Below are positions 15,866 through 21,759 of a stretch of 21,759 nt of DNA, one piece after another. Within the stretch, counting starts at the first letter, position 1, and every line of letters starts with the position of its first letter. Source of the stretch: JAZDMK01 sp043800975 (GTDB taxonomy: Bacteria; Bacteroidota; Bacteroidia; Bacteroidales; JAHJDW01); NCBI GenBank assembly GCA_043800975.1, contig JAZDMK010000019.1:1-21759 (forward strand), in the 5' to 3' direction. Both the position numbers and the translations under genes were made by a program. The notes under the pieces were generated by a model. The model was not told the DNA's origin. It saw only the letters and a program-made list of their open reading frames with translations, and did not search any database.

Positions 15866-15873
15866 CAAATATA
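15866..15873 (-). promoter_or_regulatory. -7 promoter box for the M43 protease
   Basis: TATATTTG on the minus strand matches TANNTTTG. It ends 45 bases before the ATG, giving the longest leader (about 38 bases) among the promoters seen here. A T-rich stretch lies at the expected -33 position, but not a TTTG. Confidence 0.5.
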
Positions 15874-15946
15874 GACATTTCTACATAAGATAAAAACGAA
15901 AAAAGTCTTTTTTTATTAAAATAATTTTGCTTTATGAACACCCAAA

Positions 15947-15962
15947 AGGAATACAAATTCCT
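15947..15962 (-). terminator. Weak hairpin after the four-gene sensor operon
   Basis: AGGAAT and ATTCCT pair over six bases around a 4-base loop, 18 bases downstream of the stop of the last operon gene. On the minus strand a short TTTT follows. The stem is short and A/T-rich, so this is a tentative terminator only. Confidence 0.3.
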
Positions 15963-15979
15963 ATCAAAAAGATTTTCAG

Positions 15980-17542
15980 TTACTTTTTGCTGTTTTTTGT
16001 TAATACATATTCGCCCGTTCTATGAATTTCCGGACCAAATTTGTTTACAACCCGGCATTCTTTTAAATGATCAAGCCGAAAATCATATTTTAAAGGAATC
16101 TCTTCATTTGAACGGTTATTAAACGAATGTATAAGCATTTCAGCTGCATTTGTTTTTCGACCCACCTTTGCTGAATCGACACCATAGGCTTTCACAATAT
16201 CATAATACCATGGAATCAAAAAGCGGGGTTCATGAATAATGGCTTTAAAACCTACAACCTGCGAGCGCTGCGCTTCACACGCAAAAGCATCATCATCGGG
16301 CGGAATCAAAAACACAGCATCCTTTTGTGTATTGTCTTTAATCCAGGCATGCATTTGCTGAAGATCGGTTTTCTGATAATTGGCAATCTGATACCTCGAC
16401 TTTAGCTTTTCCATCGGCAATTGGGTTGCATTTAAAATAACAAGCGGAAAAACAATAAGCCCGACAGGGACAAAAATTCTCATTAAAGGCAGCACATGGA
16501 AGTGATGAAACCATTTTGATAAAAGTTCAGAAAAGCCAATCGCAATAATCATCGCTGCAAATGAAGCAGCCCAAACAGTTGTTTTAAACCATTGCAGCTT
16601 TCCGGTAACATTCAGGTGGAATACTTCGATAAAGAGAGCATACACACCCATTCCGGCAACGATAATAATCAAAAACACGAACAGCTTTCTTCTCATAAAG
16701 AATTTGCCAACAAATAGCACTGTAATTCCAATTCCCAAAAGAATGAAAAAACGAATGTAATCCGTTAATGGGAATAGGGAAGGCAGGAAATGAAGCGGGT
16801 TACGATAAATGTACATCAGATAATAATACAATTCCATGTTGTACTTTTCATTTCCAAAAAACTGCTGATAAATGAGCGGAACCAGCATAAAGTCCGCAAT
16901 TAGAAAATACAAAAGCCAGATTTTGATTAAATAAATCCAGTTTTTTTTCCTGATTAAATAATAGGCTGTAATTAGACCCAGAATAAGGGCTAGCTGCAAT
17001 CCTACCAGTGCCTGAAAAAGCGTAGCAGCTCCCAGCAAAATTGCCATCTTGTAATATTTCTCTTTAAAGAAATGATAAATCCCGAAAGTCGCTAAAGCCT
17101 TAGCAATAGAGCTACACACAAACATATTTCCCATAACATGGTTTCCGCCAATTGTAAAATCCACAGTTGCCATAATGAACAAAGGAACGAAGTAAGGCGC
17201 AATTTCATTCGAGTTGATATGCCTTGTGATCTTCATAAAAGAATAGTTCACAAGGGTGATGCTTGCAATCGTTAGTAAAAAGCAGGTCCATTCAACAGTA
17301 AAAATATTGGCCAAAAGAAAAACAAGCCATACATAGTAAAAGCGAATATTGAATGCTTCATTGTATGCATTTACAAAGTAATCTTTTGTAAAAAGAGCTG
17401 AATCAAAAAGTTGATAAACCTGAGGCAAATGCTCAGACTGATCAGATGAACCAAATAAATATCCTTTATATAAAATGAAAAGAAAAGCTCCAAAAAGAGA
17501 ATACAAAATATAGTTTACATTAGAAGGGCGATACGCACGCAT
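15980..17542 (-). CDS. Polytopic membrane protein, GT-C/DUF6798-like
   Basis: A 520-residue protein with roughly ten hydrophobic segments between residues 10 and 372, then a soluble C-terminal region of about 150 residues. The N-terminal loop after the first helix has SSDQSEHLPQVYQL, an acidic loop in the place GT-C transferases keep their catalytic acid. The C-terminal WIKDNTQKDAVFLIPPDDDAF (400-420) and QVVGFKAI stretches resemble, from memory, the DUF6798 group of GT-C-like proteins. If so, it would use a lipid-linked donor at the membrane; this is unproven. It starts three bases after the stop of the TorF-like gene and is the last member of a tightly packed operon beginning with a sensor kinase. 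The family link is moderate and the membrane topology is clear. Confidence 0.72.
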   Translation of the reverse strand: MRAYRPSNVNYILYSLFGAFLFILYKGYLFGSSDQSEHLPQVYQLFDSALFTKDYFVNAYNEAFNIRFYYVWLVFLLANIFTVEWTCFLLTIASITLVNYSFMKITRHINSNEIAPYFVPLFIMATVDFTIGGNHVMGNMFVCSSIAKALATFGIYHFFKEKYYKMAILLGAATLFQALVGLQLALILGLITAYYLIRKKNWIYLIKIWLLYFLIADFMLVPLIYQQFFGNEKYNMELYYYLMYIYRNPLHFLPSLFPLTDYIRFFILLGIGITVLFVGKFFMRRKLFVFLIIIVAGMGVYALFIEVFHLNVTGKLQWFKTTVWAASFAAMIIAIGFSELLSKWFHHFHVLPLMRIFVPVGLIVFPLVILNATQLPMEKLKSRYQIANYQKTDLQQMHAWIKDNTQKDAVFLIPPDDDAFACEAQRSQVVGFKAIIHEPRFLIPWYYDIVKAYGVDSAKVGRKTNAAEMLIHSFNNRSNEEIPLKYDFRLDHLKECRVVNKFGPEIHRTGEYVLTKNSKK

Positions 17543-17545
17543 ACC

Positions 17546-18364
17546 TTAAAGTTTAAAACCTGCAAAAAGAAAAACCTGCTGCGTTTGCGGATTTACAGAT
17601 ATTCCAGCTTTTAAAGGTATTTCAAGAATATTGCAAAGTGTAACTTTCTTTTCAAATTTTATTCCAGCATTGACGACGCCTGCTTCTACACCATACATTC
17701 CCTCCCGTGGTGTAAATCCCAGAAAAGGTTCAAGGGTATATTTATTCTTTTCAAAAGGATAAGAAATTTCAGCATACACAGAGTAATTGTTGTCGAACAT
17801 CAAAGAATGAGAATTGCTTTGCGAATTGGAATTAAATATTGTATCTGTGCTTATTTTGTCATTTCCAAAAAAACAAATGCCGGCCTGAATTTTCACAGGG
17901 AACTTTTCTTTCCCTTCGTACATAAGCATTCCTTCAAAACAATGACTGGTGTTTTTTTCATTAAAAAAGGAAGCTGTGCTGTCGCAGGCCAGATCGTTTT
18001 TATCATTAAAATAAAAATACCGGTTATCGATCCACTCAGGGACGGGTTTCGCGGTATAGTAATCATTAAATACCACTGAAAAATTATAAAAACTATAGCT
18101 TGCATAAAAGTCAACTTCATCATAGCTACCATCGAAAGCAAAAGAGCCCCAGAATCCAGCTTCCAAATTTTTATACGTCATAAAAACGGAGGGTTGAATA
18201 TTGGGTTTATCGCTTAACGCCATCCCGCGCCACATATAGCGAGATACAAATTCAACTGAAGCACCAGGTTCCACCTTGCACGAATCTTTCTTCTGGGCAA
18301 ATAGTTCTGCATTTTGAACAAAGACAAAATGCGACATGAAAAGGAATACAATAATTTTTTTCAA
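17546..18364 (-). CDS. TorF-family putative porin / outer-membrane protein
   Basis: A 272-residue protein with a signal peptide (1-24, ending LFAQ) and a beta-rich mature part ending in FAGFKL. The segment VEFVSRYMWRGMALSDKPNIQPSV is the N-terminal hallmark of the TorF/Gcw_chp group, outer-membrane proteins of unknown substrate. Later strands such as AEISYPFEKNKYTLEPFLGFTP fit a small barrel. The start is a TTG at 18362-18364 that overlaps the stop of the response-regulator gene (TTGA). It is favoured because KKIIVFLF gives a proper signal peptide, whereas the first internal ATG (codon 10) would leave it without basic residues. Tight coupling to the two-component system suggests it is the transported or sensed pathway's outer-membrane component. 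Confidence 0.78.
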   Translation of the reverse strand: MKKIIVFLFMSHFVFVQNAELFAQKKDSCKVEPGASVEFVSRYMWRGMALSDKPNIQPSVFMTYKNLEAGFWGSFAFDGSYDEVDFYASYSFYNFSVVFNDYYTAKPVPEWIDNRYFYFNDKNDLACDSTASFFNEKNTSHCFEGMLMYEGKEKFPVKIQAGICFFGNDKISTDTIFNSNSQSNSHSLMFDNNYSVYAEISYPFEKNKYTLEPFLGFTPREGMYGVEAGVVNAGIKFEKKVTLCNILEIPLKAGISVNPQTQQVFLFAGFKL

Positions 18365-19020
18365 AGCTCTGCAATTTTATTTCGTAAAGCATATTTAACC
18401 ATATCGACTGAAGTTTTCAGATCGAGCTTCTGCATAATATGGTTCTTATGTGATTCCACGGTTCGAATGCTGATAAAAAGTTTATCGGCAATTTCCTGAT
18501 TGCTTAAACCGTTTGCAAATAATTTCAGAATTTCAATTTCCCGTATGGTAAGAGAAGCATCTTTTTTATCAAAGAATTTTTCATCATCCTTGGCAATGCG
18601 CACATAACTTTTCAACATGATCTCTGAAACGCTTTCGCTGAAATATTCCTGCCCCTGAGAAACAGCCTCTATCGCACTCAGTAATTCCTGTCGCGTTGTA
18701 TTCTTTGGGAGGTAACCTTTTGCGCCTGCTTTAATGGCATTGAAAATAAATTCTTCATTGGTATACATTGAAAGAATTAATACCTGAATACTGGGATATT
18801 CATTCTGAACATTTTTGGTCACTTCTATTCCTGAAACTTCGGGCATCGAAATATCGATCAGTAGAACATCGGGTGTAAGGGCGTGCAGCTTTTCCATAAG
18901 TTCATCACTGCAGGAAGCTTCACCGATAATTTCGATATTCTCCGAATCACTGATCAATGCACGGATTCCATCACGCACAATCTGATGATCATCTACAAGA
19001 AACAACTTAATTTTTTTCAT
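18361..19020 (-). CDS. NarL/FixJ-family response regulator
   Basis: A 219-residue DNA-binding regulator. The receiver domain (1-120) has the acidic pair Asp10/Asp11, phospho-acceptor Asp56 in LLIDISMPE, Ser84 and Lys106 in YLPKN, so all phosphotransfer residues are present. The LuxR-type helix-turn-helix spans about 155-215 (LTIREIEILKLFANGLSNQEIADKL, then RTVESHKNHIMQKL). Its ATG overlaps the kinase stop (ATGA) and its TGA overlaps the TTG start of the porin gene. The partner is clearly the histidine kinase just upstream. Likely targets include its own operon, although no binding site could be assigned. The identification is secure; the signal is unknown. Confidence 0.95.
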   Translation of the reverse strand: MKKIKLFLVDDHQIVRDGIRALISDSENIEIIGEASCSDELMEKLHALTPDVLLIDISMPEVSGIEVTKNVQNEYPSIQVLILSMYTNEEFIFNAIKAGAKGYLPKNTTRQELLSAIEAVSQGQEYFSESVSEIMLKSYVRIAKDDEKFFDKKDASLTIREIEILKLFANGLSNQEIADKLFISIRTVESHKNHIMQKLDLKTSVDMVKYALRNKIAEL

Positions 19021-21170
19021 ACTTCCTGTATAACGGGTAATTTAACATCCAGCAGGGTTCCGGCACCGATTGCTGTACGAATATGAATTGTTCCACCCAA
19101 TAACAACACTCTGGCTCTGATATTATGCAATCCGTTTCCTTTACCCGCATTCTGCCATTCAAAGATAAATCCTTTTCCGTTATCTTCAACTTTCAGATTT
19201 AAAAACTCTTCATCACACACCAGATATAGGTTTACTTCAGTTGCCTGTGCATGTTTTACAATATTATTAAAGGCTTCCTGAATAATTCGGAAGACATAGG
19301 TTTTAATTTTATCGTTCAGTTCCTTCGGAATATCCAACTGCATTGTCATTTTAATTCCTGCATTTTCTGAAAGACTTCGTACCATGTTTTTGATTGCCGT
19401 TTCAAAACCAAACTCTACCAAAACTGCCGGCATCAAATCATTTGAAATTTGCCTTACTTCATCTACTAGGTTGTCAAGCATTTTTCGCATCTCATTCATT
19501 TTTTTTCCAGAGACGGGTTTTTCAGGAACAATCATACTTTCCAGATGCAGCTTGACTGCAATTAACGATTGACCCAGACCATCGTGCAACTCTCTGGACA
19601 ATCTTCTGCGTTCGATTTCCTGCCCATCAAACACTGCCGAAACACGCTTTTGTCTTTCTTCGGTTAATGCATTCTCTACTTCAATACGTTTAGTAATATT
19701 CCGGATCACAGAAGCACGAATCATTTTACCACTGTATTCAACAGATGTCTCCTGTACTTCCACTGGTATTAGTTGTCCGTCTTTTCTGCGTATAAAACTC
19801 TCAAAAGAATAAGTTCTTGTTAAAACAGAACTCAGATCCGTTCCTTTTACAACATACAATTTTGTAACATTTCGCTTCATCAGCTCTTCTGTTGTATAGC
19901 CCGTCAATGTGGTCATTGCAGTGTTTATCAAAACAGGAACGCCATTGTCATGCAAAATAATTCCATCAATTGTTGCGTTATAAAAATGTTGTAAGTGTTC
20001 TTCCCGTTCCTGCATTTCTTTTTTATCATCACGAATTTTAACAGCCATTGCTGTCATGGCTTTTGCCAATGTACCCGTTTCGTCATTTTTTTCAACATCA
20101 AGGCTCAGATCATAATGCCCATAGCCGATACGGGCCGTCGCACGAGTAAGTCTTGCCAAAGGACGAGTAATTCCGCGAGCTATAAAATAGGTAAGGATGA
20201 TTACAAAGAGTAAAATAAAAGCAGAAAACAAAATGTACCGGTTAATAATATTTGAAGCGGGCCTCAACACTTCTTCATAATCAATTTCTGCAATCAGATA
20301 CCATTGATTTGAACCAAATTGAAAAGTAGTAGATGTGCTTAACACTTTTTTACTTCGATAATCGGGAATCATGCGTGCAGCAGGCTGATCTGTGTTATCG
20401 GGTGCAATGGCAGCAATACTAACTTTTGTTTTTAAAATCGAATTTAAAACAAACCGGGAAGGACTGCGCATCAATAAATCTTTTCCGACAAGATAGGTTT
20501 CTACTGAACTCTCAAAACCAGATGCCGACTCATTGTCCATCACGGTAGTAAAAAAATCGCCGGCGGGCATTTCAAACATACAGCAATTTTCCGCATTATT
20601 TGAAATAATTTTTGATAAGAAATAGATAAAATAATTGCTTTCTCCTGAAGAATTCTTTTTAATAATTAGATCTGAAATTACGGGATCATCTGAGCGAAGC
20701 GCCTTTTGAATTAGCGTTGGATCAACAACAACCGTATCTTCTGCGTCTGCATTATTATTCTCGTTGCATAAAAAGGTTCTGTTTAGTCCACTTGATGAAA
20801 TAATTGAAACATGGCTGTACCTTTTACAGGATGCCAAATATCGAAATGTAATTCCGGATGTATCAAACAAAGATTTAATATCAGAATTTAGTATTTCCTT
20901 ATTCCATACATTTTTTACATTTAAACGATTCACGCAATTCGAAACAAAAGAAACTTCTTCCAATCGCTGCTGAAAGTAATGATTCAGTTGATTTTTTTTG
21001 GAATCGCGAAGAAAAATGAGCTGCTCGGAAGCCCTGTCGATCACAGCTTCACGCGTATTGTACCAGGAAATTAAAAAACTTGTCAGCAAGGCCGCCGCCA
21101 TCAGCAAGGTAAATGAGAAAGCAAGCTTTCCTAATATTCCTGGCTGTTTAAATGGGGACGGACGTGGCAT
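19017..21170 (-). CDS. Membrane sensor histidine kinase (HAMP-PAS-HisKA_3)
   Basis: A 717-residue kinase. One membrane helix lies at about 14-36, then an extracytoplasmic sensor of about 270 residues (37-310, probably a double-Cache-like fold), and a second helix at about 311-331. HAMP follows at about 332-385 and PAS at about 390-495 (ITRPLARLTRA, then TLTGYTTEELMKRN). The dimerisation domain is of the NarX/DesK type with phospho-acceptor His529 in RELHDGLGQ. The ATPase domain has the N-box EAFNNIVKHA (632-641) and DNGKGF (663-668), then GNGLHNI. It phosphorylates the NarL-type regulator whose ATG overlaps its stop. The sensor contains several cysteines (Cys79, 115, 135, 196, 197). Ligand unknown. 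No clear -7 box was seen upstream, but a short tandem repeat lies there. Confidence 0.94.
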   Translation of the reverse strand: MPRPSPFKQPGILGKLAFSFTLLMAAALLTSFLISWYNTREAVIDRASEQLIFLRDSKKNQLNHYFQQRLEEVSFVSNCVNRLNVKNVWNKEILNSDIKSLFDTSGITFRYLASCKRYSHVSIISSSGLNRTFLCNENNNADAEDTVVVDPTLIQKALRSDDPVISDLIIKKNSSGESNYFIYFLSKIISNNAENCCMFEMPAGDFFTTVMDNESASGFESSVETYLVGKDLLMRSPSRFVLNSILKTKVSIAAIAPDNTDQPAARMIPDYRSKKVLSTSTTFQFGSNQWYLIAEIDYEEVLRPASNIINRYILFSAFILLFVIILTYFIARGITRPLARLTRATARIGYGHYDLSLDVEKNDETGTLAKAMTAMAVKIRDDKKEMQEREEHLQHFYNATIDGIILHDNGVPVLINTAMTTLTGYTTEELMKRNVTKLYVVKGTDLSSVLTRTYSFESFIRRKDGQLIPVEVQETSVEYSGKMIRASVIRNITKRIEVENALTEERQKRVSAVFDGQEIERRRLSRELHDGLGQSLIAVKLHLESMIVPEKPVSGKKMNEMRKMLDNLVDEVRQISNDLMPAVLVEFGFETAIKNMVRSLSENAGIKMTMQLDIPKELNDKIKTYVFRIIQEAFNNIVKHAQATEVNLYLVCDEEFLNLKVEDNGKGFIFEWQNAGKGNGLHNIRARVLLLGGTIHIRTAIGAGTLLDVKLPVIQEV

Positions 21171-21178
21171 TGGATATC

Positions 21179-21218
21179 AGTTATTGAGTTATTACGTTAT
21201 TGGTTTATTAAGTTAATA
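21179..21218. repeat. Degenerate 8-bp tandem repeat upstream of the sensor kinase
   Basis: Five consecutive 8-base units lie between the kinase start (21170) and the alaS stop (21287): AGTTATTG, AGTTATTA, CGTTATTG, GTTTATTA, AGTTAATA. The first three differ from each other at one or two positions. On the minus strand they read as NNAATAAC units, ending nine bases before the ATG, so they would lie in the promoter or leader of the operon. They may be regulator binding sites in phase or a slippage-prone microsatellite. Confidence 0.55.
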
Positions 21219-21286
21219 GTAATTATTAGATTGAATAAAACTGATTGCGTTTATGTCGCGAAGGTTGAATACTGATTATTTTATCT

Positions 21287-21759
21287 TCAGATCATCTTTT
21301 CAGCCATCGCAAGCGCAGTGCTGATTCCATCAATATTCTTTCCACCAGCAGTTGCGTAAAAATCCTGTCCGCCACCGCCGCCTTGAATTTCCTTAGAAAG
21401 TTCACGGATAATTTTTGATGCATTCAGTTCTTTTTCTTTTACAAGATTTTCAGAAATCATGACTGTAAGAAATGCTTTACCTTCCCATGCACTTCCAATA
21501 ACAAGGAATAAATTCTCAACTGAATTCTTCATGGCAAAAGCCAGATCCTTTACCAATGCAGCATCAGCATCAATACGTTCAGCCAGAAAACGAACTCCGT
21601 TTATTTCTTTTGTTTTATCTTTCCATTCAGAAGCCAGGGCCTTTGCTCGTTCACGGTTGATTTCTTCAATCTGTTTCTGCAACGAAATATTTTCATCCAA
21701 CGTTGCCTGAACACTTTTTAAAATGTCTTTCGGATTTTTATACAGCTCTTTTATTCCGT
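21287..21759 (-). CDS. alaS: Alanyl-tRNA synthetase, C-terminal fragment (5' end outside window)
   Basis: The frame is open to the right edge and ends at 21287, giving about 157 C-terminal residues of the enzyme that charges tRNA-Ala. The diagnostic DHHA1/C-Ala motif GGGGGQDFYATAGGK is near the C-terminus, with the glycine run that follows IIRELSKEIQ. A coiled-coil linker (ILKSVQATLDENISLQKQIEE) precedes it. In-frame residues continue upstream of the TTG at 21700 to the edge, so that codon is internal, not a start. Catalytic, tRNA-recognition and editing domains lie outside the window. The gene is on the same strand as the kinase operon, 116 bases upstream of it. Confidence 0.93.
   Translation of the reverse strand, partial: GIKELYKNPKDILKSVQATLDENISLQKQIEEINRERAKALASEWKDKTKEINGVRFLAERIDADAALVKDLAFAMKNSVENLFLVIGSAWEGKAFLTVMISENLVKEKELNASKIIRELSKEIQGGGGGQDFYATAGGKNIDGISTALAMAEKMI

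Noticed and set aside
15934..16122. A 62-codon plus-strand frame with an ATG next to the M43 upstream region.
   Set aside because: Most of it lies antisense to the end of the 520-residue membrane protein. It has no recognisable motif and is not needed to explain the region.
21214..21228. TAATA/TATTA dyad before the kinase operon.
   Set aside because: Five A/T pairs in an A/T-rich spacer are expected by chance.

Overview
The window looks like chromosomal core sequence from a member of the Bacteroidota, probably an environmental lineage outside Bacteroides. The evidence is low-GC DNA, two proteins with type IX secretion (T9SS) C-terminal sorting domains, at least eight TANNTTTG-type -7 promoter boxes in front of genes, small Bacteroidota-type lipoproteins, and an aminofutalosine synthase (MqnE) indicating the futalosine route to menaquinone. 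No rRNA, tRNA, CRISPR array, insertion sequence or phage gene was seen. No gap between genes exceeds about 200 bases.

Positions 1-3179 (minus strand): the N-terminal 384 residues of a secreted beta-propeller (sortilin/BNR-like) protein run off the left edge. Then come lipA (lipoyl synthase), an uncharacterised secreted/outer-membrane protein, and a 42-residue lipoprotein. Two DNA structures stand out here. A 21-bp tandem repeat starts inside the last codons of lipA and copies its stop codon. A perfect 9-4-9 palindrome sits on the promoter and start codon of the uncharacterised outer-membrane gene.

Positions 3285-8530 (plus strand): ung (uracil-DNA glycosylase) overlaps an Omp85/BamA-like outer-membrane protein by ATGA. 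It is followed by purQ, an NAD-dependent sugar epimerase starting directly after the purQ stop, and a GT4-type glycosyltransferase with a GTG start. The epimerase and glycosyltransferase suggest surface glycan synthesis.

Positions 8532-14469: ddl (minus) and a membrane-anchored three-PASTA protein (plus) diverge from a shared 140-bp region with one -7 box facing each way. The PASTA gene leads into a T9SS cargo gene and an RluD-type pseudouridine synthase, nearly without gaps. mqnE (minus) converges on rluD with three bases between stops.

Positions 14489-21759 (minus strand): a hairpin terminator follows a secreted M43-type metalloprotease with a T9SS tail, and its U-tract carries the mqnE -7 box. 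Upstream lies a tightly packed four-gene unit: PAS/HAMP sensor histidine kinase, NarL-type response regulator, TorF-like putative porin, and a polytopic GT-C/DUF6798-like membrane protein. The first three overlap by four bases each and the last pair is separated by three bases. This is the best candidate for an undescribed functional unit. A degenerate 8-bp tandem repeat lies just before the kinase start. The right edge holds the C-terminal part of alaS.
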